DNA from: Marinobacter guineae | GTDB taxonomy: Bacteria; Pseudomonadota; Gammaproteobacteria; Pseudomonadales; Oleiphilaceae | DNA: 64,000 nucleotides | Assembly: GCF_002744735.1 (NCBI RefSeq) | Contig: NZ_KZ319340.1 | Span: forward strand, 434,001 to 498,000 | Direction: 5' to 3' | Made by a program: the position numbers and the translations under genes | Part shown: positions 16,771 to 26,114 of the stretch, piece by piece | Numbering within the stretch: position 1 is the first letter of the stretch | How the letters are laid out: each line of letters starts with the position of its first letter | The notes under the pieces: generated by a model | The model's database searches: none | The model's input: only the letters and a program-made list of their open reading frames with translations | Told to the model about the DNA's origin: nothing

Positions 16771-18612
16771 CTACTGGCGAAAATCATAGCGCACCGAGGC
16801 CATGTAAGTGCGGCCAGCCGCCAGGTAGTCAAAGGGCTCGAAGGTCACGCTGTCGTTGCCCAGACTGGTGGCGTAGCGACGGTCCAGCACGTTATCCACC
16901 TTGAAGCGGGCCGACCAGCCCGGAAGAAAGTTCCAGGCCGCCCTTACATCCACGGTGCCATAGCCAGGCAACAGACTTTTATTGGCGGCGTCGTTGTAGC
17001 GGTCGCTTTCGGCGATGAAGCTAGCCCCCACGGACCACTGGTCAAACAGCCGATCGACATCCAGGCGCAGATTCTTTTCGGCCCGACGGGGCAGACGCGT
17101 GCCGGTATCGCGGTTCTCGCTGTCGGCCCAGGTCAGCGCCGCATTCACATCCCAGCTCCCGGCTTCAAAACCGGAAGACAGCTCAACACCACGAATACGT
17201 GCGGATTCAACGTTTTCGACCGTACCCTCGAAGGTGACCGGGTCGGACACAAAGGTAATCAGGTCCTCCACGTCGTTCTGGTATACGGCGATATCCCAGA
17301 ACCATTGATCGTAGCGTCCCGACACCCCGGCTTCCACCATCTGGCCTTCTTCCGGCTCAAGGTTCGGGTTACCGGTGTAAAACGGCACGGTCAGGTACAG
17401 ATCGTTGAAGGTGGGCGCCCGGAATGAGGTGGCGTAACTCAGGCGCAGTCGGTGGGTCCGGTCGAACTGGTGGCCCAGGGCAATACCCCCGGTTTCCTCC
17501 TTGCCGTAGGCTTCGTTGTCGTCCAGTCGGGCACTGAGCATCAGGTCGGTGGCGTCGTAATTGAGGCGGGCCTGGCCAAAGACCGCACTGTTGGTGCGGC
17601 TGTCTTCGGTGAACTGGCTGGTGCCCTCGACCTCGTCCACCATCACTTCCGAGCCGATGACGAACTCATGCACCCCGGCGGTCAGGGTATTTTCCCAACG
17701 GGCGGATCGATACAGGGTGTTAAACACGCTTGGATAGGAACCGAACGTTTCCTGTTCGTCCCGGGATTCGGAAAACTGAATGCGGGTACGCCAGTAATCG
17801 CTGGCCACGGCCTCCAGATAAAGCCCCATGGCACGGATCTGGAAGTCTGTGTCACCGCCTTCGAATTCGGTATTGCCCTCGGACTGGAACACCGTTAAAC
17901 CAGCACCACCGCCCTGATCAAACTCATGGCTGACCTTCGCCAAGCCACCGGCATTGCGAAACCCTTTGTCCTCGCCACCCGTCCGCAGGTTGGTCCCCTC
18001 GGTATCAGAATAAATCCCGCCGGCCAGAAACGCCGACTCGCCTTCCCTTCCCGCGACACCGGCCGTGGTTTTAAGTGTCTCGTGTGAGCCGCCTGTCTGA
18101 TCCACCCAGCCCTGGCGGCCCGCTTCAGGCTCAAGGGTAAAGGCCTGGATAACACCACCCACCGCATCAGCCCCATAGAGGGAACTTTTCGCACCGCGCA
18201 CCAGCTCAACCCGCTCCATCAGCTCAGGCGGCAGAAACTGCCAGGGCGGGATGCCCGCGGTGGCTGAGCGCAGGCGAATACCGTCCAGCAGCAGAATCGT
18301 ACCGGAACTGCCGGCGCCGCGCAGGAATACGCTGGTGGTCTTGCCGTAACTGCCATCGGAAACCACATTGACGCCCGGCTGGGCGTCCAGCAGGTCCCGG
18401 AATTCGGCCGGTTGCTGGCGACGAATGTCGTCTTTTTCGATGACCGTCACCGACGACAGGCTTTCACCCACAGTTTTGGGGCCAAGGGTCGCGGTGACGA
18501 CGATGGGATCAAGGGCTTCGGTGTCATTGTCACTCTGGCCCAATGCCAGGGCAGGCAGTGTTAACAGTGACGCTGCTGCCACCAGGGCAGGAAAGGAAGG
18601 TCTCAAAGACAT
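16771..18612 (-). CDS. btuB: TonB-dependent cobalamin receptor BtuB
   Basis: A 613-residue outer-membrane receptor. A signal peptide (SLRPSFPALVAAASLLTLPA) and a TonB box (LDPIVVTAT) precede a plug domain with IRRQQPAEFRDLLDAQPGVNV and GAKSSLYGADAVGGVI. A 22-strand barrel follows, ending in the aromatic C-terminal motif SVRYDFRQ. ATG 18612 has GGAG about ten bases upstream and fits the signal peptide; 18645 would add eleven residues before it. A cobalamin riboswitch covers the leader, identifying the ligand as B12 or a related cobamide. Length and motifs match BtuB of Escherichia coli. Confidence 0.94.
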   Translation of the reverse strand: MSLRPSFPALVAAASLLTLPALALGQSDNDTEALDPIVVTATLGPKTVGESLSSVTVIEKDDIRRQQPAEFRDLLDAQPGVNVVSDGSYGKTTSVFLRGAGSSGTILLLDGIRLRSATAGIPPWQFLPPELMERVELVRGAKSSLYGADAVGGVIQAFTLEPEAGRQGWVDQTGGSHETLKTTAGVAGREGESAFLAGGIYSDTEGTNLRTGGEDKGFRNAGGLAKVSHEFDQGGGAGLTVFQSEGNTEFEGGDTDFQIRAMGLYLEAVASDYWRTRIQFSESRDEQETFGSYPSVFNTLYRSARWENTLTAGVHEFVIGSEVMVDEVEGTSQFTEDSRTNSAVFGQARLNYDATDLMLSARLDDNEAYGKEETGGIALGHQFDRTHRLRLSYATSFRAPTFNDLYLTVPFYTGNPNLEPEEGQMVEAGVSGRYDQWFWDIAVYQNDVEDLITFVSDPVTFEGTVENVESARIRGVELSSGFEAGSWDVNAALTWADSENRDTGTRLPRRAEKNLRLDVDRLFDQWSVGASFIAESDRYNDAANKSLLPGYGTVDVRAAWNFLPGWSARFKVDNVLDRRYATSLGNDSVTFEPFDYLAAGRTYMASVRYDFRQ

Positions 18613-18761
18613 TTTTTTCGCTCCGCAATCCGCGCTCGCCCGCACGGAGATCAGGTTTTTTGCTGCGAAACGGACAGAAAGGGGCAGGCGGTCATCGGGC
18701 GGCGGGAAAGCGGAACCGGACTATCACCCACCCAGGTCGCCCACCGCAACATCGGGTGTTT

Positions 18762-18957
18762 TTCCAGGCCGGTCTCCGGGCTGGCAGGCGGAACCTATGG
18801 TTCCCGGGCAATCACCTTCCCATGTCATGCCGACACAGTGGCGCATCAGATTGCCGTTATCCTGCTTACCGTTGCGGGGGCAGCATCGGTTTTGCACTGG
18901 CATGGCCAGGCTCACCGATTTCCCGTTTCACCCGTCGCGCTTTGCGACGGACACCTG
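18762..18957 (-). ncRNA. Cobalamin riboswitch (AdoCbl class leader)
   Basis: Read on the minus strand, the leader of btuB contains the conserved cobalamin riboswitch elements in order: AGGTG at the 5' side, a short hairpin, GGGAAATCGGTG, CTGCCCCCGCAACGGTAA, GCCACTGT, GGGAAGGTGAT and the B12 box AGCCCGGAGACCGGCCTG (18766-18783). All core blocks are intact. About 150 bases separate the B12 box from the btuB start, enough for an expression platform, though I cannot assign terminator or RBS-sequestering helices by eye. It should repress btuBFCD when cobalamin is plentiful. Confidence 0.95.
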
Positions 18958-19093
18958 AAAAACTGGCTCAAGGCTAGCAACACCGGCCAAAGTGGTCAAT
19001 GAGATCTATCAAAGGTCTACATGGCCGCCGGCCTTTCGCGCTGCTATATTCCCTATCTGACAACCAATTTCCCCCGCGAAAACAGGGAGTTTT

Positions 19094-20968
19094 ATGCAGG
19101 CCGAACTCATCGACATCCGCAATCACATGGCGCAGCACCCGCCGTTTGACGAGATGACCGAGGAGTTGCTCGACAAGGTAGTGGGCGGCATCGAGGTGGT
19201 GTATTTCAAGGCCGGCACCCAGATCCTGGAGTTTGGCGACCAGAACATCTGGCTCTATTACGTGCGTAGCGGAGCGGTGGAGATCTATCGCCGCTCCGGC
19301 GAGCTGTACAACCGGATCAGTGAAGGGGGGATTTTCGGCCAGTTCGGTTTGCTGATGCACAAGAAGGTTCGGTTTCCGGCCAAGGCCCTGGAAGACACAC
19401 TGATCTACAAGATCCCGGATGAAATCTTCCAGTATCTGTGGGAAAACGATGAAGACTTCGCCGATTTTGTCGAGATTGAAGATCGAAGCCGCCTGCGTTC
19501 AGCCCTATCGCGGCGGGAAAAATCGAACGAACTGATGACCTCCAAGGTCATCCGGCTGGTATCCCGGGAGCCGATCTCGGCGCCCTGCACTGTCCGACTC
19601 CAGGAAGCCGCCCGGATCATGACGGACAATGGCGTTTCCGCCCTGCTATTGATGGATGAGGGTGGGGAAAAGCCGCTGCTCAAGGGCATTATTACGGACC
19701 GGGATCTGCGTACCCGCGCGCTCAGCGAAGCCCTGCCCTCGGAAACGCCAATCAGCGACATCATGTCGGAAGGCCTGATCACGATTCCCTCCAGCATGTT
19801 CATTTTCGAAGCCATGCTCACCATGCTTCACAACAATGTACACCACCTTCCGGTGATGGATCGGGACGAAGTGCGGGGCGTGGTTGCGTTGTCCGACATC
19901 GTGAAATACGAGAGCCAGAGCAGCCTTTACCTGGTCAGCAACATCTACCACCAGCAGGATGTTAAAGGACTGAAAAAAATCAGCCGGGATGTGCGCGACA
20001 GTTTTGTGCGGATGGTAAACGAAGACGCCAACTCCCACATGATTGGCAGCGCCATGGCGGGTATCGGGCGCAGCTTTACCCAGCGACTGCTCGAACTGGG
20101 CGAGGAGAAACTCGGGCCGCCCCCGGTTCCCTACTGTTTCATGGCCCTGGGTTCCATGGCCCGTGATGAACAGCTGGTGGTGACGGACCAGGACAACGCC
20201 ATGATCCTGGACGACAGTTTTGTTCCCGAGCAGCACGATGAGTATTTCCTGGCGCTGGCCAAATTTGTCAGCGATGGCCTGGCCGAATGCGGATACACCT
20301 ACTGCACCGGTGACATCATGGCCACCAACCAGAAGTGGCGGCAGCCGCTGCGGGTTTGGAAGGACTACTTCGCCGACTGGATTGACAACCCGAAGGCCCA
20401 GGCCCTGCTCAACAGCAACATTTTCTTCGATCTGGACGGCATCTATGGCCAGACCGAATTTGCCGAGCAGCTGAAAACCCTGGTGGCCGACAAGGCCAGC
20501 AACAGCCAGCGATTCCTGTCGCTGCTGGCCCGCAATGCCCTGAACCGAACGCCGCCCATCGGCTTTTTCCGCACCTTTGTGCTGGAAGAGGACGGCAAAC
20601 AGCAAAAAACCTTCAACCTCAAACGCCGGGGCACCGCTCCGCTGTCCGATCTGATCCGGGTCCACGCCCTGGCCTGTGGCTCCCGGGCCCAGAATTCCTT
20701 TGAGCGGTTGAAAGCCATCGGCAATACCAAGCTGCTGCTGGACGATGATCTCGGCAATCTTCGGGACGCCCTGGAATTCATTTCAATTGTCCGGATACGA
20801 CACCAGGCCCTGGCCATCGAGGCGGGTCGGGAACCGGATAACAATGTCCGGCCGGAAGACCTGTCACCCTTTGAGCGCAGCCACCTGAAGGATGCCTTCC
20901 AGGTGGTCAGCAATGCCCAGAAATTCCTGAGATTTCGGTACAACGCCCAGGCGACCAGGAATGTCTGA
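19094..20968 (+). CDS. cNMP-binding / CBS / DUF294 nucleotidyltransferase-like signalling protein
   Basis: A 624-residue cytoplasmic protein with four parts. A cyclic-nucleotide-type beta barrel lies at about 25-130 (FKAGTQILEFGDQ, SEGGIFGQFG). A tandem CBS pair spans about 155-285 (IISD-like ITDRDLRTRAL, VVALSDIVKY). A DUF294 nucleotidyltransferase core lies at about 330-430 with the GS motif and acidic pair (ALGSMARDEQLVVTDQDNAM). A helical DUF294_C region ends the protein. The family often sits beside acetate or solute:sodium symporters and is thought to control them; no symporter is adjacent here. The gene overlaps the exonuclease downstream by eight bases. The target of the nucleotidyltransferase is unknown. 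Confidence 0.92.
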   Translation: MQAELIDIRNHMAQHPPFDEMTEELLDKVVGGIEVVYFKAGTQILEFGDQNIWLYYVRSGAVEIYRRSGELYNRISEGGIFGQFGLLMHKKVRFPAKALEDTLIYKIPDEIFQYLWENDEDFADFVEIEDRSRLRSALSRREKSNELMTSKVIRLVSREPISAPCTVRLQEAARIMTDNGVSALLLMDEGGEKPLLKGIITDRDLRTRALSEALPSETPISDIMSEGLITIPSSMFIFEAMLTMLHNNVHHLPVMDRDEVRGVVALSDIVKYESQSSLYLVSNIYHQQDVKGLKKISRDVRDSFVRMVNEDANSHMIGSAMAGIGRSFTQRLLELGEEKLGPPPVPYCFMALGSMARDEQLVVTDQDNAMILDDSFVPEQHDEYFLALAKFVSDGLAECGYTYCTGDIMATNQKWRQPLRVWKDYFADWIDNPKAQALLNSNIFFDLDGIYGQTEFAEQLKTLVADKASNSQRFLSLLARNALNRTPPIGFFRTFVLEEDGKQQKTFNLKRRGTAPLSDLIRVHALACGSRAQNSFERLKAIGNTKLLLDDDLGNLRDALEFISIVRIRHQALAIEAGREPDNNVRPEDLSPFERSHLKDAFQVVSNAQKFLRFRYNAQATRNV

Positions 20969-21689
20969 TAATACACAGAGTGAAGATTCCGTCACCAGCC
21001 TGCCATGGCCGGAGCAATATCGGGCCCTGGCCAACCAGAGCAAGTCGCCGCTTCTGAAGGCCTTTTACGAGAGCGGATGCGCATCACCGGATACACCGCT
21101 GTCAGAGGTTCCGATGGTGGCTATCGACTTCGAGACCACAGGCCTCGATGCCAACCAGAACTCGATTGTCAGTATCGGCCTGGTACCCTTTACGCTGGAC
21201 GGTATCCAGCTGTGCAAGGCCAGGCACTGGATTGTGCGCCCGAAACTGCCCCTGCATCAGACCTCCATCACGATCCACGGCATCACCCACAGCGACATCG
21301 ATAAGGCGCCGGATCTGGAAGAGATTCTCGAGGATCTGTTTGCCTGTCTGAGCGGCCGCGTTCCCGTGGTTCATTACCGGAATATCGAGCGCTCGTTCCT
21401 GGATGTGGCGCTGAAGTGGCGGCTTGGAGAAGGCATTCGCTTTCCGGTTCTCGACACCATGGCCATTGAGGCCCACCTGCATCCGAACCGCCAACCGACC
21501 CTCTGGCAGCGATTCCTGGGGAAAAGCCCGGTGTCGATCCGGTTAGCGGACAGCAGGCTGCGTTATGGGCTGCCCCATTACGCAGCCCATAACGCGCTGA
21601 TTGATGCCATTGCCACGGCGGAGCTGCTGCAGGCCCAGGTGTTGCACCACTTCAGCCGGGAAACCCCGGTTGGCGATCTTTGGCTGTAG
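20961..21689 (+). CDS. DnaQ-like 3'-5' exonuclease
   Basis: A 242-residue DEDDh exonuclease resembling the epsilon subunit of DNA polymerase III. The motifs are VAIDFETTGLDANQNSIVSIG (Exo I, Asp and Glu), the Exo II region VPVVHYRNIERSFLD, and Exo III HNALIDAIATAELL with the catalytic His and Asp. ATG 20961 overlaps the DUF294 gene. This pairing of a cNMP/CBS/DUF294 protein and a PolC-type exonuclease recurs in gammaproteobacteria, so they may act in one pathway. The substrate is unknown; it is shorter and more divergent than true DnaQ. Confidence 0.9.
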   Translation: MSDNTQSEDSVTSLPWPEQYRALANQSKSPLLKAFYESGCASPDTPLSEVPMVAIDFETTGLDANQNSIVSIGLVPFTLDGIQLCKARHWIVRPKLPLHQTSITIHGITHSDIDKAPDLEEILEDLFACLSGRVPVVHYRNIERSFLDVALKWRLGEGIRFPVLDTMAIEAHLHPNRQPTLWQRFLGKSPVSIRLADSRLRYGLPHYAAHNALIDAIATAELLQAQVLHHFSRETPVGDLWL

Positions 21690-21727
21690 CGTGGTTGTCG
21701 GATTACGCTGCGCTAATCCACCTACGC

Positions 21728-22897
21728 CTACTCCGGTTCCCGGACATCGCCAATCCACTCGCCGTAACCGGCTGCCTCCATTTTCTCCAGGGGAATGAAT
21801 GTCATTGCAGCGGAGTTCATGCAGTAACGCAGTCCCGTGGGGGCCGGGCCATCGTTGAACACATGGCCCAGGTGGGAGTCCGCGTAGCGGCTGCGAATTT
21901 CCGTCCGGCTCATGAAGAATGCACTGTCTTCCCGCTCAACCACCGCATCCGGAGTGATGGGGCGGGTAAAGCTGGGCCAGCCGGTGCCTGATTTGTATTT
22001 GTCCCGGGAGGAAAACAGGGGCTCACCCGAGATAATATCCACGTACAGGCCCGGGCGTTTGTTGTCCCAGTAACGATTATCGAACGCGGGCTCGGTGCCG
22101 TCTCCCTGAGTCACTTCATACTGCATGTCGGTCAGCCGCTGTTTCAGGGTTTCCTGATCAGGCTTTACAAAGCTCTGGGGATCAAAACCCGCCCCCCCCT
22201 CGCCAGTCTCCATGGCAGCCGGTTTGAACCGGGAAAAGTCCAGTTCGTAGTTCTCGCCATACACCTTCTCGATAAACTGATAACGGCCGGAGTTGAAGGT
22301 GTAGAAGTTATAGCGAACCGGATTTTTCCTGTAATAATCCTGGTGATACTTCTCCGCTGGATAGAAGTTCTCCAACGGCACAATTTCAATCAGCACCGGG
22401 TTATCGTAGATACCTGATGCCTCAAGCTCCTGCTTGGCCGCTTCCGCCAGGCGTTTCTGTTCATCGTTGTGGTAGAAGATTGCCGGGCGATACTGCTGAC
22501 CACGGTCCACGAACTGACCCTTGATGTCGGTCGGGTTCATCATCCGCCACAGGCCGGCCAGCAACCCTTCGTAGGTCATCTTCTCAGGGTCGTAATACAC
22601 CTGGACCGCTTCGGTATGGCCAGTGCGGCCAGAGGAAACCTGAGAGTAAGTCGGATTTTTCTCATCACCGCCGGCATAACCAGAGACCGCTTCGACCACA
22701 CCGGGGATCTTTTCGTAACCAGCCTCGACACACCAGAAGCAGCCGCCGGCGAACGTGGCCACCGCCAGCCCGGGATCATCCGGAGCGAATTCTGTGTCTT
22801 TTCGATCGTGCTTATCGGCGGTCGCGTAAGCCGTATAAAGCCCACCGGCCGACACCAGCGCCAGGGCGGTCAACATACCCGTAATCGTGCGTTTCAT
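21728..22897 (-). CDS. msrAB: Exported MsrA-MsrB methionine sulfoxide reductase fusion
   Basis: A 389-residue bifunctional repair enzyme. A signal peptide ([19 protein letters not shown]) sends it to the periplasm. The MsrA domain starts with the catalytic Cys in [19 protein letters not shown] and continues with [13 protein letters not shown] and [12 protein letters not shown]. The MsrB domain at about 245-385 has [30 protein letters not shown] with its catalytic Cys. Together they reduce both S and R methionine sulfoxides in exported proteins. The gene stands alone, convergent with the exonuclease. A thioredoxin-like donor is not encoded nearby. Confidence 0.95.
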   Translation of the reverse strand: MKRTITGMLTALALVSAGGLYTAYATADKHDRKDTEFAPDDPGLAVATFAGGCFWCVEAGYEKIPGVVEAVSGYAGGDEKNPTYSQVSSGRTGHTEAVQVYYDPEKMTYEGLLAGLWRMMNPTDIKGQFVDRGQQYRPAIFYHNDEQKRLAEAAKQELEASGIYDNPVLIEIVPLENFYPAEKYHQDYYRKNPVRYNFYTFNSGRYQFIEKVYGENYELDFSRFKPAAMETGEGGAGFDPQSFVKPDQETLKQRLTDMQYEVTQGDGTEPAFDNRYWDNKRPGLYVDIISGEPLFSSRDKYKSGTGWPSFTRPITPDAVVEREDSAFFMSRTEIRSRYADSHLGHVFNDGPAPTGLRYCMNSAAMTFIPLEKMEAAGYGEWIGDVREPE

Positions 22898-22991
22898 GAT
22901 AACTCTCCTTTACGTGATTACATGCTGACAGCGTACCGTCCCGGATTCACGAAAACGTTCAGTAGTTGTTACGAATCTATAACGCCGTGGA

Positions 22992-24476
22992 TTATTTGCC
23001 AGCGGAACCGTTCATCTGATTCGCCAGCGGAAGCCAGACCGAGAAGACAGCCCCGTTATCATTGCGGACCGAGAGCCGGCCCTGCTGCAGGGATACCATC
23101 CGCTGGGCAATGGCCAGGCCGAGCCCGGCGTGGCCGATGCGCGAGGAGCCAGGGGCCTGATAGAAGGGTTCGAACAGGTGGTCCATATCGGCCGCATCAA
23201 TACCGGGGCCGGCATCCGCCACGGTAATCTCCGCGCCATCCTCCCTGGCAGCAACGCTCAGGGTTATCTCACTGGCCCTGGGCGAGTGGGTGATAGCATT
23301 TCCAATCAGGTTATCAAGGACCCGTTCGGTCATGGCAATGTCGGCCAGAACTCGCACGGGAGCGACCTCGACAATGGCCAGGGACACACCGGCCTGTTCG
23401 GCTTCGGGCCGGTGTTTCTGCACCACATCGTGCAACAGTTCGGCAACCACGAACGGCTCGGGCGTGGGCTGTTTTTCCCGGGCGTCCAGTGCCGCCAGCT
23501 CAAACAGTTCCTCCACCAGGCGTCCGAGCCGGTGAGTTTCCGCCAGTGCCACATCGAGAAACCGGGCGCGCTCATCACCACTCAGGCTGTCCTGTTTCAG
23601 GCGCAGCGCCTCAATGTAGCCCTGAATCGATGCCAGGGGGGTACGCAGGTCGTGAGACACCTGGGCCACCAGTTGGCGGCGCTGGGCGTCCTTGTCTTTC
23701 AACTGGTCCAGTTGCGCCGCTATGCGCCCTGCCATCTGGTCGAACCGGGCAGTCAGGTAATCAATATCGTCGCCTTTACCGTCGAGCGCGGGCGGGCGGT
23801 CAGGAGGCATGCCGCTCTCAAAGGCCTCCACCCGCTCAGTCAATCGGGACAAGCGGCGGGTCAGCAGGCGGAAAAACACCAGGCCGGCCAGCAGTCCGAC
23901 AAACAGGCTCACCGCCAGTGCGCCAGCGCCCAATTGCAGCAACCGGTCGCTGTGCACCATGCTTTCGGCCAGATCGTATTCCTCACCCCGGAGCACCACA
24001 TACAGGTAGCCGGTGGGATCTTCGACAGAGGGAACGGGCGTCACGGAAAAGACCTTGCGTCGGTCATGGCTGCGCGGATCGTCACCCGGCAGCGGATAGT
24101 CGTCCGGATTCTCCAGAAGAGTCCTGATCGGCTCCAGGGAAACCCGGTTGCGCTTGATCTTGTCCGGGTCGGCGGAATAGGAAAGGATTCGCCCCTCCCT
24201 GTCCAGCAGGTAAATCTCAATACTTGGATTGATGGTCATGTACAGTTCGAACAGCTGCTTGAGGGCATCCCGATTGAGCTTGCCGTCGGTAACCAGGTTT
24301 CGGTCTGACACCAGGTTACGGGCCAGATCGCGATTAAGCTGCTGGTTCACCGCCGCAGAATACTCCCGGACCGAAGCCAGGCTCAGGAAGGTAAACAGGC
24401 CACCCACTACCAACAGCAGGAGGAACAGGCCAATGGCCAGCCGGGCATAGAGCGTTCGGAATACCGACAGAGCCAT
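22992..24476 (-). CDS. Sensor histidine kinase
   Basis: A 494-residue membrane sensor kinase: membrane segments at about residues 10-30 and 165-187, a periplasmic domain of about 130 residues, a HAMP segment (RRLSRLTERVEAFESG), phospho-acceptor His in LVAQVSHDLRTPLASIQGY, and ATPase boxes NLIGNAITHS, DAGPGIDAAD and HAGLGLAIAQRM. ATG 24476 starts just after the regulator stop; an in-frame TTG at 24482 would overlap it. This BaeS/PhoR-like kinase pairs with the regulator upstream. Signal unknown. Confidence 0.92.
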   Translation of the reverse strand: MALSVFRTLYARLAIGLFLLLLVVGGLFTFLSLASVREYSAAVNQQLNRDLARNLVSDRNLVTDGKLNRDALKQLFELYMTINPSIEIYLLDREGRILSYSADPDKIKRNRVSLEPIRTLLENPDDYPLPGDDPRSHDRRKVFSVTPVPSVEDPTGYLYVVLRGEEYDLAESMVHSDRLLQLGAGALAVSLFVGLLAGLVFFRLLTRRLSRLTERVEAFESGMPPDRPPALDGKGDDIDYLTARFDQMAGRIAAQLDQLKDKDAQRRQLVAQVSHDLRTPLASIQGYIEALRLKQDSLSGDERARFLDVALAETHRLGRLVEELFELAALDAREKQPTPEPFVVAELLHDVVQKHRPEAEQAGVSLAIVEVAPVRVLADIAMTERVLDNLIGNAITHSPRASEITLSVAAREDGAEITVADAGPGIDAADMDHLFEPFYQAPGSSRIGHAGLGLAIAQRMVSLQQGRLSVRNDNGAVFSVWLPLANQMNGSAGK

Positions 24477-24478
24477 GG

Positions 24479-25195
24479 TCAATCCATAAACCGGTAACCA
24501 ACGCCCCAGACGGTCTGCACGTACCGGGGCGCGGCGGGGTCGGTTTCAATCTTGTTGCGCAGACGGTTGATATGCGTGTTCACGGTATGCTCGTAGCCCT
24601 CGTGGTTGTAGCCCCAGACCGCATCCAGCAGTTGCGCCCGGCTGAACACCCGGCCCCGATGGGAGGCAAAGTGCCAGAGCAGGTCAAACTCGCGGGCAGT
24701 CAGATCCACCTCGCGATCATCGACAAATACCCGCCGGCGAACCGGATCAATTCGCAGCCCATCTACCTCGATTTCATCGGCTACCTTGCTCGAAGGCGAA
24801 CTTTGAGAGAGGGCGTCCACCCGGCGGAAAAGGGCTTTGATGCGGGCCGAAAGTTCCGCCACGCTGAACGGCTTTGTCAGGTAATCGTCCGCCCCCATTT
24901 CCAGGCCCAGAACCCGATCCAGCTCTGTGCTCTTCGCCGTCAGCATCAGAACGGGCACATAACCCGGGCAGGATCGTATCTCCCGGCACACCGCCAGGCC
25001 ATCAAGACCGGGCAGCATCAGATCCAGAATCACCAGATCGATACCACCCTCACGAAACCGCTCCAGACCGGTATCGCCCCGATCTACAAGAACGGCATTC
25101 ATGCCCAGATCCGACACCTGCATACGCACCAGCTCACCGATGCCAGGATTGTCTTCGATAATCAGTACCGTTCGCGTCATCGTCTGGGAGCTCAC
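24479..25195 (-). CDS. OmpR/PhoB-family response regulator
   Basis: A 238-residue regulator with a receiver (LIIEDNPGIGE, phospho-Asp in LVILDLMLPGLDG, LMLTAKS, YLTKPFSV) and a winged-helix output domain (LTAREFDLLWHFASHRG, TVNTHINRLRNKI, VWGVGYRF). The best start is GTG 25195, preceded by GAAGG; ATG 25180 is a possible alternative. It is immediately followed by its kinase. The msrAB gene lies downstream in the same direction but after a gap with no clear signal, so whether the system controls it is open. Confidence 0.92.
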   Translation of the reverse strand: MSSQTMTRTVLIIEDNPGIGELVRMQVSDLGMNAVLVDRGDTGLERFREGGIDLVILDLMLPGLDGLAVCREIRSCPGYVPVLMLTAKSTELDRVLGLEMGADDYLTKPFSVAELSARIKALFRRVDALSQSSPSSKVADEIEVDGLRIDPVRRRVFVDDREVDLTAREFDLLWHFASHRGRVFSRAQLLDAVWGYNHEGYEHTVNTHINRLRNKIETDPAAPRYVQTVWGVGYRFMD

Positions 25196-25340
25196 TGCCT
25201 TCGCCTGTGGCTTTCGTTACTTTCAGAGCAGAGTGTAGGCGGAAAAGTTCACAAAACCATCACAGGCCGTCTAAACCGCGCACATAGCCGGCTCCGGGTT
25301 TAGTCGTTAAAATGAATCCAAATTCCGGCACGAGGTTTCA

Positions 25341-25928
25341 GTGGCAGACAAGACCGTAACCAGGGCAACACCCGCCGACGCGTTCAAGCGGGCACGTCGC
25401 ATGTGGCTCAAGGGTGAACGCATTCACCTGGCACCGCTGGCTGATGAGCTCGGAATTGGCCGCGCCACCCTGTTTCGCTGGGTAGGCAACAAGGATCTGC
25501 TGATCGGCGAGATTCTCTGGTCCCTGTACGAACCCCTCTGGCGCCAGGCCATGGCGGAAACTCCCGGCGTGGGCGTGGACTATATCGTCGGCGTGTACCG
25601 ACGCACCAATTCCACCATCCTGCACTTCGAGCCGCTCCGGCGATTCATCAACCAGGACCCGGAATACGCCCTGAAAATCCTCACCTCGTCCCAGTCTATC
25701 CTGCATACCCGGACGGTTGAGACCAACACCCGGATGCTGAAGGATCAGGTGGCGGCCGGACACATCAAGCCGCCGATGAATATTTTCAGCCTATCTTACT
25801 TCATGATTCGCCTGGCAGAGTCCTGCCTGTATAGCGACATCATCGCCGGGCGGGAACCAAGAGAGGCGGAGTTGGAGGATGCCTGTACGGCGGTGCGGAT
25901 TCTGCTTGGGGGGAAAGCTCGAGGCTGA
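25341..25928 (+). CDS. TetR-like transcription regulator, QsdR type
   Basis: A 195-residue regulator. The N-terminal helix-turn-helix is visible in RIHLAPLADELGIGRATLFRWVGNKDLLIGE, and the rest is a helical effector domain of the QsdR sort (WSLYEPLWRQAMAE, FSLSYFMIRLAESCLYSDIIAG). GTG 25341 is the start, with GAGG about nine bases upstream. It lies beside the aldehyde/alcohol dehydrogenase genes on the opposite strand and converges with them. A 7-base inverted repeat (CTAAACC and GGTTTAG at 25271-25303) sits in its promoter region and could be an autoregulatory site. Effector unknown. Confidence 0.87.
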   Translation: MADKTVTRATPADAFKRARRMWLKGERIHLAPLADELGIGRATLFRWVGNKDLLIGEILWSLYEPLWRQAMAETPGVGVDYIVGVYRRTNSTILHFEPLRRFINQDPEYALKILTSSQSILHTRTVETNTRMLKDQVAAGHIKPPMNIFSLSYFMIRLAESCLYSDIIAGREPREAELEDACTAVRILLGGKARG

Positions 25929-25951
25929 CAGGCATTGATGGCTGGCCCCGA

Positions 25952-26028
25952 GGTGGGGTGTCTTTTCTTCTGGGAAAAACAACTCGCTTCGCTCAGACAT
26001 TTTTTCCCGCCAGAAAAGACACCCCACC
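25952..26028. repeat. Long hairpin repeat with conserved core, copy 1
   Basis: Arms at about 25952-25979 and 26000-26028 are inverted repeats (GGTGGGGTGTCTTTTCT pairs with AGAAAAGACACCCCACC). They flank a core reading CAACTCGCTTCGCTCAGACAT. A second copy at 44523-44597 has the same core but different arm sequences that still pair. It follows the QsdR-type regulator stop by about 25 bases and precedes the aldehyde dehydrogenase stop on the other strand, so it lies between convergent genes and could act as a bidirectional terminator. Confidence 0.8.
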
Positions 26029-26069
26029 CCGTGACCGATCTGACTTTCGAATACCTCTGTGGTGAAAGC

Positions 26070-26099
26070 GGGGTCAGATGAACGCCTTCATCTGACCCC
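26070..26099. repeat. REP-like palindrome GGGGTCAGATGAA, copy 1
   Basis: GGGGTCAGATGAA, a CGCC loop, then TTCATCTGACCCC: a perfect 13-base stem just beyond the aldehyde dehydrogenase stop. An identical stem with loop AGCG is at 28670-28699. These belong to a REP-like palindrome type I recall from many gammaproteobacterial genomes. It may serve as a transcription or mRNA-stability element for the operon. Confidence 0.8.
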
Positions 26100-26114
26100 A
26101 TGTTCATCAGGCTC

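Noticed and set aside
23130-24308. A 392-residue plus-strand open frame
   Set aside because: Antisense to a clear histidine kinase with all catalytic boxes.
25271-25303. CTAAACC/GGTTTAG inverted repeat before the QsdR-type regulator as a terminator
   Set aside because: The 19-base spacing is too wide for a terminator and there is no T run; kept only as a possible operator in the regulator's entry.
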